From: Endozoicomonas sp. OPT23
GTDB taxonomy: Bacteria; Pseudomonadota; Gammaproteobacteria; Pseudomonadales; Endozoicomonadaceae
Direction: 5' to 3'
Assembly (NCBI RefSeq): GCF_009653635.1
Contig: NZ_PPFD01000004.1
Location: forward strand, 124,001 to 188,000
Length of the DNA: 64,000 bases
Shown: piece after piece, positions 35,366-45,419 of the stretch
Layout: each line of letters starts with the position of its first letter
Numbering within the stretch: the stretch's first letter is position 1
Translations under genes and position numbers: made by a program
The notes under the pieces: generated by a model
Told to the model about the DNA's origin: nothing
What the model saw: the letters and a program-made list of their open reading frames with translations, nothing else
Database searches by the model: none

Positions 35366-35395
35366 GAACAAGGGGAGCAAAAGCTCCCCTTGTTC
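35366..35395 (-). terminator. 13-bp stem-loop after ilvD
   Basis: GAACAAGGGGAGC and GCTCCCCTTGTTC pair perfectly around AAAA, 25 bases beyond the ilvD stop. On the minus strand the tail GTTTATTCTATTGTT is moderately U-rich, so this is a likely ilvD terminator. Confidence 0.65.
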
Positions 35396-35419
35396 AGACA
35401 TAGATGTGCTATTTCTTAA

Positions 35420-37261
35420 TCAGTCGAGCAAAGATACATCCCTGATCGCACCTTTATCCGCACTGGTCACCATAGCCGCATACGCTTTCAGCGCTGCTGA
35501 TACTTTTCGCGGACGTTCTTTCAACGGTTTCCAGCCATCCTTACCTTTGGCATCCATCACACGACGACGTTCAGACAGCTCTTCATCGGTCAGCTGAACA
35601 TTGATGGTGCGGTTAGGGATATCGATACGAATGATATCGCCTTGCTCAACCAGACCAATGTTGCCACCCGCAGCTGCTTCTGGCGAAGCGTGACCAATAG
35701 ACAAGCCTGAAGTACCACCCGAGAAACGACCATCAGTCAGCAACGCACACTCTTTGCCCAGGCCTTTGGATTTCAGGTAGCTGGTTGGGTAAAGCATTTC
35801 CTGCATACCTGGGCCACCTTTCGGCCCTTCGTAGCGAATAATCACCACATCGCCAGATTTCACTTTGTCTTCCAGAATATCGCTTACGGCACCTTCCTGG
35901 CTTTCACAGATATGAGCAGGGCCTTCAAACACCAGAATACTTTCGTCAACACCGGAGGTTTTAACCACACAGCCATCCAGTGCGATATTACCGGTCAGAA
36001 CCGCCAGGCCACCTTCAGAACTGTAGGCATTTTCAAGGGAACGGATACAGCCTTCTTCACGGTCATCATCCAGAGTTGGCCAGCGAGTGTCCTGACTGAA
36101 TGCTTCTGTCGTACGAATGCCAGCAGGCCCTGCTTTAAAGAAGGTATGAACTTCTTCACTGTCAGTCTGCTTGATATCCCACTTGGCCAGAGCCGCTTTC
36201 ATGGATTCGGCATGAACCACCGGAATGTCACTGTGCAATAAACCGGCACGGTCAATCTCACCCAGAATACCGAACACACCACCAGCACGGTGAACGTCTT
36301 CCATATGGTATTTCTGAATGTTTGGCGCAACCTTACAGAACTGAGGTATTTTTCTGGAAAGCGCATCGATGTGCGACATATTAAAATCAACACCGGCTTC
36401 CTGAGCGGCTGCCAGCAGGTGGAGAATGGTGTTGGTAGAACCGCCCATGGCGATATCCAGCATCATGGCATTTTCAAACGCCTTGAAGCTGGCGACATTA
36501 CGAGGCAATACAGATTCATCGTCCTGCTCATAATAACGCTTGGTGATATCAACAATCTTGCGACCGGCTTCCAGGAACAACTGCTTACGATCAGCGTGAG
36601 TCGCCAGCATGGAACCATTGCCCGGCAGGGAAAGACCCAAAGCTTCAGTCAGACAGTTCATGGAGTTGGCAGTAAACATACCGGAGCAGGAGCCACAGGT
36701 TGGGCAGGCAGAACGCTCGTACTCGGCAACAGTCTCATCGTCTGCATCAGAGGCAGCAATAACCATGGCATCAACCAGATCCAGTCCGTGCGAAGCCAAT
36801 TTGGTTTTACCGGCTTCCATTGGTCCACCGGAAACGAAGATAACCGGAATGTTCAGGCGCATCGCTGCGTTCAGCATTCCCGGGGTGATTTTGTCACAGT
36901 TGGAAATGCAGACCAGAGCATCCGCGCAATGGGCATTCACCATGTATTCAACGGAGTCGGCAATAATGTCGCGGCTTGGCAGGGAATAAAGCATGCCGTC
37001 ATGGCCCATGGCGATGCCATCGTCCACAGCAATGGTATTGAATTCCTTGGCTACACCACCGTGTTTTTCAATTTCTCTGGCGACCAGCTGGCCCATGTCC
37101 TTCAGGTGAACATGACCCGGCACAAACTGGGTGAAGGAGTTGGCAATGGCGATAATCGGTTTTTTGAAATCATCATCCGTCATGCCTGTAGCGCGCCACA
37201 AAGAGCGTGCGCCGGCCATATTACGGCCATGGGTTGAAGTTCTGGAGCGATATGCGGGCAT
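35420..37261 (-). CDS. ilvD: Dihydroxy-acid dehydratase
   Basis: IlvD dehydrates 2,3-dihydroxy acids in the penultimate step of valine, isoleucine and leucine synthesis, using an iron-sulfur cluster. The 613-residue protein has the family length and motifs: [58 protein letters not shown] with cluster cysteines, and [12 protein letters not shown] and [22 protein letters not shown]. It stands alone; no ilvBN, ilvC or ilvE is nearby. Confidence 0.98.
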   Translation of the reverse strand: MPAYRSRTSTHGRNMAGARSLWRATGMTDDDFKKPIIAIANSFTQFVPGHVHLKDMGQLVAREIEKHGGVAKEFNTIAVDDGIAMGHDGMLYSLPSRDIIADSVEYMVNAHCADALVCISNCDKITPGMLNAAMRLNIPVIFVSGGPMEAGKTKLASHGLDLVDAMVIAASDADDETVAEYERSACPTCGSCSGMFTANSMNCLTEALGLSLPGNGSMLATHADRKQLFLEAGRKIVDITKRYYEQDDESVLPRNVASFKAFENAMMLDIAMGGSTNTILHLLAAAQEAGVDFNMSHIDALSRKIPQFCKVAPNIQKYHMEDVHRAGGVFGILGEIDRAGLLHSDIPVVHAESMKAALAKWDIKQTDSEEVHTFFKAGPAGIRTTEAFSQDTRWPTLDDDREEGCIRSLENAYSSEGGLAVLTGNIALDGCVVKTSGVDESILVFEGPAHICESQEGAVSDILEDKVKSGDVVIIRYEGPKGGPGMQEMLYPTSYLKSKGLGKECALLTDGRFSGGTSGLSIGHASPEAAAGGNIGLVEQGDIIRIDIPNRTINVQLTDEELSERRRVMDAKGKDGWKPLKERPRKVSAALKAYAAMVTSADKGAIRDVSLLD

Positions 37262-37389
37262 GACAATGTCCTTTATTACTGTTCTCTGACTCTTGTCCGT
37301 ACGATGGGCAGAAGGCCTCTATTCAGCCGACCCTGTCCTTGGCGACTGGGGGAGTATACCAAATCCGGTGTAAACACATAGTTTGGTAT

Positions 37390-37408
37390 TAAGTGTGTAG
37401 ACACACGT
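37390..37408 (+). repeat. Copy 1 of a 19-bp palindromic repeat
   Basis: TAAGTGTGTAGACACACGT recurs exactly on the minus strand at 56346-56364. Its core GTGTG-TAGA-CACAC is palindromic. This copy lies between ilvD and the DUF3581 gene, upstream of the ilvD start. Confidence 0.75.
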
Positions 37409-37503
37409 CATCGATTATTAGACTTTTCGGGTACTTAAGAAGGGATATATCAACAGGTATGACACTGCCCAATCACGAGTGACCAGGCAATGAGTAAAGC
37501 AGA

Positions 37504-38217
37504 TCAACGATTATGGTATTGCGCTTTGCGCTCAATATACTGCGCCACCAGATCATCCATCACTTCCTGATCAAACTCTCTCAGGTTAGCCAGAATCATG
37601 GTCTTTTTACCTTCGCCAACGACAACACCGTTATCTTTGAAAACAAAGCCAAGGGTTACATTACCGCGCTTGCCGTTCACATCCAGATAGGCATGACTGG
37701 CTTCAATTTCAGGCTTTTTCAGGTCAACAGAATTAAGATGAACGGACATGCTTTCATAAATCACCAGCGGTCTGGCGACATTGATCATGACGTTCTTTTC
37801 CTTCATCAATGGCACGAGAACATGGGGGAAATTTTCACCGGAAAAGGCAACGTAAGCCTTAATCAACTGTTCAATCAACTGACCATCGTGGTTCTTGTCA
37901 CCGCTATGCTCTATGCGCAGGTACTCTTTTTCTTTTGCGTCACAGATAATCTTGTCATCGTTATCACCGGTAACGATATGTAGGCCAACACCTTCACTGA
38001 CCATACCACTGAAGTTAACCCGCATGTCGCTGTAGAGGCCTTCTGACATCAGAATACGTGCGAACAGCAGGTCTCCTGGTACACAGAATTTCTTGGTATC
38101 AACATCGTGGAGAGGATTAAAATCGTTGGCAACATCTTTGGCGAAGGCACTGGATTGCTCTCGGGTGAAAGAGAAAAGGTTATCTTCCAGTTCTGTACAA
38201 TATTGATTTAAAAGCAT
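37504..38217 (-). CDS. DUF3581 family protein (hotdog-like)
   Basis: The 237-residue soluble protein carries the DUF3581 pattern: FSFTREQSSAFAKDVANDFNPLHDVDTKKFCVPGDLLFARIL. The segment DFNPLHD and the following helix echo MaoC-like hotdog dehydratases, which use Asp and His there, so an acyl-thioester or polyketide-like substrate is conceivable. No function is established for the family, and no fatty-acid gene is adjacent. Confidence 0.88.
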   Translation of the reverse strand: MLLNQYCTELEDNLFSFTREQSSAFAKDVANDFNPLHDVDTKKFCVPGDLLFARILMSEGLYSDMRVNFSGMVSEGVGLHIVTGDNDDKIICDAKEKEYLRIEHSGDKNHDGQLIEQLIKAYVAFSGENFPHVLVPLMKEKNVMINVARPLVIYESMSVHLNSVDLKKPEIEASHAYLDVNGKRGNVTLGFVFKDNGVVVGEGKKTMILANLREFDQEVMDDLVAQYIERKAQYHNR

Positions 38218-38423
38218 AACGGTAATTTATTCAGCAGCCCGCCTACATAAAAAGTAAACAAAACCGCTGGATTTATTCTTTCCTCAATCCGGGGAATACA
38301 GATCACCAACAGGGTGATCCAATAAAATAGTATGACTGTTCCATCATACCGACAGGCCACCATTACAACTGTTACGAAATCGTAGCTTTTTGTTTATTGA
38401 AGCCTTACCCGCGAATGTCCTTA

Positions 38424-39947
38424 TCAACGGTGAGTAACAAATAACGTCTTTTTTCGTTCAGGACTGCTGTTTCTTTTTATGTCCGGCCAGAGCAGTGATG
38501 CTCCCCATCCTGCCATCATAGATAACAGAAATGCCAGAGGCAGAGATTCCATTGCCTGAAAATAAGGACCAACTGCATCCAACTGCTGCAACCAGAGCTT
38601 TCCCACAAGGATCATTGTCGCCCCTGTAATCATTGAAACCAAAGCACCAACTGATGAATAGCCTGACCAGAACAGCCCAAGAATCATAGCAGGTGAAAAA
38701 GTGGCTGTGATGCCCGACATACCAAACACCGCAAACCAGAAGACCGTATGCCCCGGCAAAAGCTTCGCTACAGCCAGGGCCAGCAGCAGAGCTACAGTCG
38801 CCAGCCCCCAGGTGATTTTTCGAGAGTAAGTCGTATTTTTATTACTGGTCAGCAGGCTTTCTTGTCCATACAGCAACGCATCACAGGTTACAGCACTGGT
38901 TGCCTGCATCAACAGGGATGAGAAAGTAGACATAATGGCCGCAAGAATAGCCGCGACATAAAAGCCAACCACAACTTGAGGAAAGAAGGACTGCGTCAGC
39001 ATCGTCAGCACATTCTGACCGCCATTCCCCAACACCGTCTCTGGATTCACATCAGCAGACGTATAAAAGCACCGGCCAATCATGCCAATAAACACGGCGG
39101 CTGAATCTGTCAGTAGTGTATAGATCAGAGCGACCCAGCGTCCGCAACGAATTTCACCCGAGTCTCGAATAGCAATAAAACGGGAGAATATATGAGGCGT
39201 GCCCAGAAACCCCAGACCAATAGTAAACAACCCCAGAATTTCGAAATATCTTAGCCAGCCTTCATCAGGACCAATCACCGTCAACAGGGCAGGATCAATG
39301 TCTGCCAGAACTGTGAACAACCCTTGCTCCCAGGGCCAGAAAAAAGCAGCAGCAACTGGAACCAGAAGCAGAGCCACCAGCATCATGCTGCCTTGAATAC
39401 AGTCCGTCCAGGCAACGGCCAGAAAGCCACCTGCAGAACTGTAAAGGGTGACCACCAGAAAGCCCACTATCGCACCCACTGCGTAATTCCAGTTCAGAGA
39501 GTGTTCAAGCAAGGCACCTGTCGCATCAATTTCTGCAGCGGCATAGAGCGTACAGAAAATCGTCAAACATACGACAGAGGTATATCTGATCATTTTATGC
39601 AGCGAGGGAAAGCGATGCAGGAAGTAATCGGTAGTGGTTAAAGCTCTGGACTGATCAATCTCTCTGCGAAAAGGTTCTGCCATCACAAACCATGCAATGG
39701 AAACACCTATAAGCTCTCCTACAACCACCCAGAAAGCACTCAACCCTGCAATAGCACCAAGGCCAGTAAGCCCTAACAGCAACCAGGCTGACTCTCCTGT
39801 CGCCTGAGTGGAGAGTGCCGTCACGAAATAACCGAGCTGCCGACCTCCGGTAAAGAAGTCAGCAACACCTTCGGTTTTTCTGGAAGCCCGATAGCCCAGC
39901 CACCCCAGCAACACAAAGTAGAGACTAATAGCCAGATAGCCAGACAT
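38424..39947 (-). CDS. Sodium/solute symporter (SSS family), linked to beta-alanine-type catabolism
   Basis: The 507-residue protein has about 13 helices and SSS motifs: FTGGRQLGYFVTALSTQATGESAWLLLGLTG near the start (the first Na+-site region), SSAGGFLAVAWTDCIQGSMM, and GFLGTPHIFSRFIAI. The closest pattern is PutP-like amino-acid symporters. Its start lies 9 bases downstream of the dehydrogenase stop in a three-gene unit (transaminase, dehydrogenase, symporter), so it probably imports the substrate that the two enzymes degrade, such as beta-alanine or another omega-amino acid. This assignment is inferred from context. Confidence 0.9.
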   Translation of the reverse strand: MSGYLAISLYFVLLGWLGYRASRKTEGVADFFTGGRQLGYFVTALSTQATGESAWLLLGLTGLGAIAGLSAFWVVVGELIGVSIAWFVMAEPFRREIDQSRALTTTDYFLHRFPSLHKMIRYTSVVCLTIFCTLYAAAEIDATGALLEHSLNWNYAVGAIVGFLVVTLYSSAGGFLAVAWTDCIQGSMMLVALLLVPVAAAFFWPWEQGLFTVLADIDPALLTVIGPDEGWLRYFEILGLFTIGLGFLGTPHIFSRFIAIRDSGEIRCGRWVALIYTLLTDSAAVFIGMIGRCFYTSADVNPETVLGNGGQNVLTMLTQSFFPQVVVGFYVAAILAAIMSTFSSLLMQATSAVTCDALLYGQESLLTSNKNTTYSRKITWGLATVALLLALAVAKLLPGHTVFWFAVFGMSGITATFSPAMILGLFWSGYSSVGALVSMITGATMILVGKLWLQQLDAVGPYFQAMESLPLAFLLSMMAGWGASLLWPDIKRNSSPERKKTLFVTHR

Positions 39948-39956
39948 CAGACTTAC

Positions 39957-41450
39957 CTATCGTGTTACCGGGATATTAAGTGTTTCCTGAAGCTGCCCTG
40001 ATAATGACTCAGGCCAGCGGGAAGTGACTGTTTTCATTTTAGTAAAGAAGCGCACACCATCAGGACCGTGCATATTCAAAGGCCCGAACATGGAGTTCTT
40101 CCAACCACCGAAGCAGTGCCACGCTACCGGAACCGGAATAGGTACATTGACGCCGACCATACCTGCTTCGCACTGTTCACAGAAATGGTTGGCTATGGCA
40201 CCTGAGCGCGTGTAAATAGCGGCACCATTACCATAGGAGTGCTGATTAACCAGTCGCAGGGCTTCTTCGTAACTTTCTACCCGTACAACGCAAAGCACAG
40301 GACCAAAAATTTCCTGCTGATAGATAGACATGGTTTCTGTCACTGAATCAAACAACGATGGCCCTATAAATGATCCGCAGGGGAATTCTTTGTTGCGACC
40401 GTCGACACAAAGATCAGCGCCTTCTTCAATACCTTTTTCAATCAGGGAAACAACGTTGCTGTAATGTTGCTGGGTGATCAGCGGACCAAAGTCAGGGGAC
40501 GACTGCCAGCTGCCTACCGTCAGGTTTTCAATTTTTCTGGCCAGCTTTTCCACCAGCTGATCACCAGTCTTTTTACCAATCGCCACGACAACAGATATAG
40601 CCATACAGCGTTCACCGGCACTGCCATAGGCCGCTCCGGTCAACTGTTCTGCGGCCAGATCAAGATCTGCATCCTCCAGCACCAGAGCATGGTTTTTGGC
40701 ACCACCCAAAGCCTGAACCCTTTTTCCATGAGCCGAAGCTTTCTGATAAATAGATTCTGCAACTGACGATGAACCGACAAAACTCACTGCGTGTACATCA
40801 GGATGCTCAAGCAGGTGATTAACCGTATCCGCTGAACCATGAACAAGGTTCAGTACACCATCAGGCAAACCCGCTTCTTTAAGCAGCTCAGGGTAAAGCG
40901 CTGGCGCAGAAGGGTCTTTCTCTGACGGTTTCAAGACAAAGGTGTTGCCACAGGCCAACGCTATGGGAATCATCCACAGAGGCACCATGGCAGGAAAATT
41001 AAAAGGGGTGATACCAACGCATACGCCCACAGGTTGCATAATACTCCAGCAATCAATGCCCTTAGCCGCATTGCGTGAGTGCTCTCCTTTCAATAACTCG
41101 GGAACCCCGCAGGCAAATTCAACGACATCTATCGCCCGGGCTAATTCTGCGGCTGAATCTTCACGAGTCTTCCCATGCTCATTCGACAGTCGCGTGGTGA
41201 TTTCCAGACTGTGTTTTTCCAGCAACTCCCTGAATCTAAACAGTATGCGAGCTCTGGAAATAGCAGGTGTCGCTTTCCATTCAGGTAAAGCCTTCAGTGC
41301 AGAGCTAACAGCAATATCGACATCATTTTTATTTGAATCGGGCACGCTGCAAACCAATTGATCACTGGCCGGATTAAATACCTGAATTCGGCCTTTTGCA
41401 TGACTTTCCCTGTACTGACCTCCAATAAAGTTCATTCTCTCCAATGACAT
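39957..41450 (-). CDS. mmsA: CoA-acylating methylmalonate-semialdehyde dehydrogenase
   Basis: MmsA oxidises malonate or methylmalonate semialdehyde to acetyl- or propionyl-CoA. The 497-residue protein has the ALDH catalytic Cys282 in GSAGERCMAIS and PFNFPAMVPLWMIP for cofactor binding. The segment QALGGAKNHA lacks the general-base Glu of hydrolytic ALDHs, as expected for the CoA-dependent MmsA subfamily. It is the middle gene of a cluster with an omega-transaminase and a Na+ symporter, matching the beta-alanine route: transamination to malonate semialdehyde, then oxidation to acetyl-CoA. Valine or inositol catabolism are other known roles. Confidence 0.94.
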   Translation of the reverse strand: MSLERMNFIGGQYRESHAKGRIQVFNPASDQLVCSVPDSNKNDVDIAVSSALKALPEWKATPAISRARILFRFRELLEKHSLEITTRLSNEHGKTREDSAAELARAIDVVEFACGVPELLKGEHSRNAAKGIDCWSIMQPVGVCVGITPFNFPAMVPLWMIPIALACGNTFVLKPSEKDPSAPALYPELLKEAGLPDGVLNLVHGSADTVNHLLEHPDVHAVSFVGSSSVAESIYQKASAHGKRVQALGGAKNHALVLEDADLDLAAEQLTGAAYGSAGERCMAISVVVAIGKKTGDQLVEKLARKIENLTVGSWQSSPDFGPLITQQHYSNVVSLIEKGIEEGADLCVDGRNKEFPCGSFIGPSLFDSVTETMSIYQQEIFGPVLCVVRVESYEEALRLVNQHSYGNGAAIYTRSGAIANHFCEQCEAGMVGVNVPIPVPVAWHCFGGWKNSMFGPLNMHGPDGVRFFTKMKTVTSRWPESLSGQLQETLNIPVTR

Positions 41451-41500
41451 ACAGTCGTCTCTTCGGTGAGTTATTAATGTGTACTCAAACTACTGTTGCT

Positions 41501-42832
41501 TTAACAAAGTTTCTGAAGCTGCTCTGCCAACACGCTGATGATGCGATCTATGCCTTCTTTTTCGATAATCAAAGGAGGACAAAGAGCAAGCACTTCACCG
41601 TTTGCTCTGGTCATCACGCCCGCTTCGAGGCAGGCTCTGAACAGCCTCAGCGTTCTGGTTCCAGCCACTGCAGCTGGGTCAGGCGTTATCTGAATGGCAC
41701 CTGTCAGCCCGAGATTGCGAATATCATCAACAAAAGGCAGCCCTTTCAGGGAGTGAATAGCCTCCTGCCAATAGCCTTCCAGCTCCTGCACCCGATAGAA
41801 CAGACCATCCCGTTCATAAATATCCAGAACAGCGCCCAAGGCAGCACAAGCAGCGGGATTTGCAGAAAAGGTGTAACCGTGGAAAAAGTCGACCAGCGTT
41901 TCGCTATTAGCTGTAAGCGTGTCGTATATCTTGCGCTGGGAAAAAACAGCACCCATGGGAATCACACCGTTGGCCAGCGATTTGGCGGTGATGATAATGT
42001 CCGGAACAATACCGAACCGCTCCTGACTGGAAAATGGATGTCCCAGCCTACCCATAGCGGTGATGACTTCATCGACAATCAACAGAATATCGTGCTGATC
42101 ACAGATACTTCTCAGCCTTTTCAGATACCCGGCAGGAGGAACGAGCACACCACCGGAACAGCAGAGAGGTTCAACAATCACTGCAGCAATATTATCCGCC
42201 GAGTATTTATCAATTAAACCGAGAAGCGCATCTGCCTGACGATGATCTTCCGGTGGTTCGCCTTTATTAAATTTCAGGTCACTTAGTGCCGCTGGCAGCT
42301 TATCGGTGTGCTGCAAAAGGTTAGGACAGTAGCGAGTATTATTGGGAATTCCGCCCACGGATATAGCACCAAAACCAGCACCGTGATAACCCATTTCGCG
42401 ACCGATCAAGCGAACCTTATTCTTCTTACCTCTTAACTGCTGATAGGCCAGAGCCATTTTCATGGCTGTTTCTGCGGCTTCTGAACCGGAATTCACAAAG
42501 AAGGTCTGCCCAAAAGAATCTGGCAGATAATTCAGCAGCCTTTCTGATAATTTAAAAGGCAGCTCATGGGTAATTTGATAGCTGGGAGAGTAATCCAGTT
42601 TGCCAATCTGTTCGTATACCGCCTGAGCAATTTCTTTATTGCCATGACCGAGACTGGAACACCAGAGGCCACTGATGGCATCAAGTACTTTACTGCCATC
42701 ATCCAGTGTGTAGAAAAGCCCTTGCCCTTCAGTTAGTAATTTTGGTGATTGTTTGAAATTACGGTTTGCTGAAAATGGCATCCAGAAAGAATCAAGCCGG
42801 TTTGATTCTGTAGACGGTTGAGCCTCTGGCAT
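41501..42832 (-). CDS. Omega-amino acid:pyruvate aminotransferase (beta-alanine type)
   Basis: The 443-residue class III PLP enzyme begins LDSFWMPFSANRNFKQSP, typical of the beta-alanine/taurine-pyruvate group. It has NSGSEAAETAMKMA (PLP-phosphate cup), IVDEVITAMGRLG, and PLP lysine Lys284 in IITAKSLANGVIPMGAV. It probably converts beta-alanine to malonate semialdehyde for MmsA encoded 50 bases downstream. It is first in the cluster and divergent from the photolyase gene. Taurine or another omega-amino acid is an alternative substrate. Confidence 0.9.
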   Translation of the reverse strand: MPEAQPSTESNRLDSFWMPFSANRNFKQSPKLLTEGQGLFYTLDDGSKVLDAISGLWCSSLGHGNKEIAQAVYEQIGKLDYSPSYQITHELPFKLSERLLNYLPDSFGQTFFVNSGSEAAETAMKMALAYQQLRGKKNKVRLIGREMGYHGAGFGAISVGGIPNNTRYCPNLLQHTDKLPAALSDLKFNKGEPPEDHRQADALLGLIDKYSADNIAAVIVEPLCCSGGVLVPPAGYLKRLRSICDQHDILLIVDEVITAMGRLGHPFSSQERFGIVPDIIITAKSLANGVIPMGAVFSQRKIYDTLTANSETLVDFFHGYTFSANPAACAALGAVLDIYERDGLFYRVQELEGYWQEAIHSLKGLPFVDDIRNLGLTGAIQITPDPAAVAGTRTLRLFRACLEAGVMTRANGEVLALCPPLIIEKEGIDRIISVLAEQLQKLC

Positions 42833-42944
42833 TCTTGCTCTCCAACCCGATTTGAGAAAGGCAGAGTATAGACCTCATTTTATTTGTTGGAGTGAATACT
42901 CACATTTCATAGTATTAGATAAGAAGATGAATCAGGGAGCATAT

Positions 42945-44360
42945 ATGACACAACAAACACTGGTCTGGTTTCGTAACGACCTCAGAGTTCACGATAACCC
43001 GGCTCTTTATTCTGCTTGCCAGGAAAGTCAGGTGATCGCTGTTTATCTGACCTTCAGTGAACAGTGGCAAACTCATAATGAGAGTAATAATAAGCTCTGG
43101 TTTGCGATGCAAAATCTTCAGGAATTAGAGCAAAACCTAAAAGCACTGAACATTCCCCTGATCGTTTTAAAGGCTGACTCCTTCGACAAAGCTTCGGGCA
43201 TGCTGCTGAAACTGGCTAAGCAACTCAGCTGCACCGGCATCAGCTGGAATGATAAGTACGGTCTGAATGAAGAGTTACGGGACACTGAAGTTGAAAGGGC
43301 ATTCGCTGATTCAGGTCTGAATTGCCGCAGGCATAATGACCAGACCCTGTTTCGTCCTGGCACCGTACGCAATGGTAAAGGCGAATACTTCAAGGTTTTT
43401 ACTCCCTTCAAAAAAGCACTCTACCGCCAGTTGCAGATAGAACAGTTAAACTGCAGTCCTGCTCCTGATAAACAGGAGGTTGTAACTGAAAAGCTGCCGA
43501 AATCCGTAAACTATATCGATCTATATCAACCTCTATCCGAGCAGGTCAAAGAGCTATGGTCTGTTGGCGAAGATGCTGCCCATGAGCGATTGACAGATTT
43601 CATAGAAGAGAAATCAGAAGATTATAAAAACTTCCGAGATTTTCCTGACCGTCCTTATACCAGTACTATCTCTCCCTATCTGGCAACAGGTGTACTTTCT
43701 GTTCGCCAGTGTTTTCATGCTGCCTGTATGGCCAACCAGGGTGAACTGGATACAGGCAACGACGGCCTGCAATGCTGGATGAGTGAACTGATCTGGCGTG
43801 AGTTCTATCGTCATATTCTTCACGGTTTCCCAAGACTGTCCAAACACAGGGCATTTGTCGAACACACTGAAAAACTTCCATGGAGTAACAATGAATCTAA
43901 CTTCCAAGCATGGTGTGAAGGCCGAACCGGCTATCCATTAGTTGATGCCGCCATGAAACAGCTGCTGGCAACAGGGTGGATGCACAACCGCCTGAGAATG
44001 GTCAGTGCTATGTTCCTCACCAAAAACCTGATGATCGACTGGCGTAAAGGCGAAGCCTTTTTCATGCAGCACCTGATTGATGGTGATTTCGCCTCCAATA
44101 ATGGCGGCTGGCAATGGTCAGCAAGTACAGGGACTGATGCAGCGCCTTATTTTCGAATGTTTAATCCGGTCAATCAGTCAGAGAAGTTTGATCCAAAAGG
44201 CAGCTTTATCCGTAAATGGTTACCAGAGCTGGTGAGTTTGAACGACAAGCAGATTCATGCTCCCTGGCAGCATAATTTTGATATCAACTATCCCGAGCCC
44301 GTAGTCGATCATGCCGAATCCAGAAAAGAGGTTCTTGCTGCTTTCAAGGCATTGAAATAA
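42945..44360 (+). CDS. phrB: Deoxyribodipyrimidine photolyase (CPD class I)
   Basis: PhrB repairs cyclobutane pyrimidine dimers with blue light, using FADH- and an antenna. The 471-residue protein aligns with E. coli PhrB: LVWFRNDLRVHDNPAL, WLNELIWREFYRHILHG-like MSELIWREFYRHILHG, TGYPLVDAAMKQLLATGWMHNRLRM, and NNGGWQWSASTGTDAAPYFRMFNP (FAD site). The frame is open from 42852, but ATG 42945 fits the conserved start and has GGGAG close upstream. It pairs with the DUF523-YbgA gene downstream, as ybgA accompanies phrB in E. coli. Confidence 0.96.
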   Translation: MTQQTLVWFRNDLRVHDNPALYSACQESQVIAVYLTFSEQWQTHNESNNKLWFAMQNLQELEQNLKALNIPLIVLKADSFDKASGMLLKLAKQLSCTGISWNDKYGLNEELRDTEVERAFADSGLNCRRHNDQTLFRPGTVRNGKGEYFKVFTPFKKALYRQLQIEQLNCSPAPDKQEVVTEKLPKSVNYIDLYQPLSEQVKELWSVGEDAAHERLTDFIEEKSEDYKNFRDFPDRPYTSTISPYLATGVLSVRQCFHAACMANQGELDTGNDGLQCWMSELIWREFYRHILHGFPRLSKHRAFVEHTEKLPWSNNESNFQAWCEGRTGYPLVDAAMKQLLATGWMHNRLRMVSAMFLTKNLMIDWRKGEAFFMQHLIDGDFASNNGGWQWSASTGTDAAPYFRMFNPVNQSEKFDPKGSFIRKWLPELVSLNDKQIHAPWQHNFDINYPEPVVDHAESRKEVLAAFKALK

Positions 44361-44419
44361 ACCAGTCTGCGAAAATGCTGATAGATTTAAAGCTACAGGT
44401 TTAAAAAGGACGTAACACC

Positions 44420-45400
44420 ATGGCCATTGTTTCCATTCCAGAGCCCAGCAAAGACATCACTCTCGGCATCAGCGCATGCCTGATGGGTGAAAAAGTCCGG
44501 TATAACGGCGGACATAAACGTTCTTCCTTCTGTATGAACCAGTTATCTAATTTCTTTCATTTTCAGCCTGTCTGCCCTGAAGTCGCCATAGGCCTTGGGA
44601 TTCCCAGAGAACCCATTCGACTGGTCGGAGAAATGGGCAACGAGCAGGTTCGAGTCGTCGGTACTGACTCACCAGAGCTTGACGTCACAGAGCAGCTGGA
44701 AAATTACGGCAAAGAAAAAGCCATGGAATTGACGGATATCTGTGGTTATATCCTGATGCAGAAATCACCCAGCTGCGGTATGGAGCGGGTAAAGGTTTAC
44801 CATAAAAATGGTTCGCCACTGGGTGCCAGCGCACCGGGTGCTTATGCCAAAGCGCTGATGGAAACCAAACCATTGCTACCGATTGAAGAAGAAGGCCGAC
44901 TTCACGACCCGGTTCTCAGGGATAACTTCTTTACCCGTGTGTACGCCTATCACCGCTGGCAGACCGATGTACTGGCCAACCCGAGCTATAAGGCGGTGGT
45001 TGATTTCCACAGCATTCAGAAATACACGATCATGGCTCATGACCCTAAGGACTACACATCACTGGGGCGAATAGTCGCCGAAGGCGGTAAGAAACCGCTG
45101 GACGAGCTGATGAGTGAATATTTCACCGGCTTTATGGAAACCCTGAAACAACGGGCAAACCATAAGTCACATACCAACACCATGATGCACATTCTTGGCT
45201 ATGTGAAAAAGAGTGTCGACAGTGCCGAGCGTAATCAGTTTCTAAAGCTGGTAGAAGAATACCGCCAGGGCATTGTTCCTCTGGTAGCGCCTATCACCAT
45301 GCTCAGACACTTTATTGAAAACCATGGCAGTGACTATATAAAACAGCAGACCTATCTGGAGCCTCATCCGAATCAGCTGGGTTTGAGAAACCAGTTATAA
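44420..45400 (+). CDS. DUF523 and DUF1722 (YbgA) fusion protein
   Basis: The 326-residue protein joins an N-terminal DUF523 (about 12-160) with a C-terminal DUF1722/YbgA domain (about 190-315). The DUF523 part carries Cys20 (GISACLMG), Cys52 (PVCPE) and Cys119 (SPSCG), the three cysteines that bind an Fe-S cluster in the thiouracil desulfurase TudS. The YbgA domain shows RWQTDVLANPSYKAVVDFHSIQKYTIMAHDP. E. coli ybgA lies next to phrB, as here. Its biochemical role is not established; an Fe-S or nucleobase desulfuration role is inference. AAGGA precedes ATG 44420. Confidence 0.9.
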   Translation: MAIVSIPEPSKDITLGISACLMGEKVRYNGGHKRSSFCMNQLSNFFHFQPVCPEVAIGLGIPREPIRLVGEMGNEQVRVVGTDSPELDVTEQLENYGKEKAMELTDICGYILMQKSPSCGMERVKVYHKNGSPLGASAPGAYAKALMETKPLLPIEEEGRLHDPVLRDNFFTRVYAYHRWQTDVLANPSYKAVVDFHSIQKYTIMAHDPKDYTSLGRIVAEGGKKPLDELMSEYFTGFMETLKQRANHKSHTNTMMHILGYVKKSVDSAERNQFLKLVEEYRQGIVPLVAPITMLRHFIENHGSDYIKQQTYLEPHPNQLGLRNQL

Positions 45401-45419
45401 ACTAACGCAGGTATTTACC

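Noticed and set aside
36290-37237. 315-codon plus-strand ORF
   Set aside because: Antisense to ilvD over its whole length; composition follows the ilvD codon pattern in reverse.
41444-42217. 257-codon plus-strand ORF
   Set aside because: Antisense to the omega-transaminase gene, which has a clear catalytic lysine and full-length family match.
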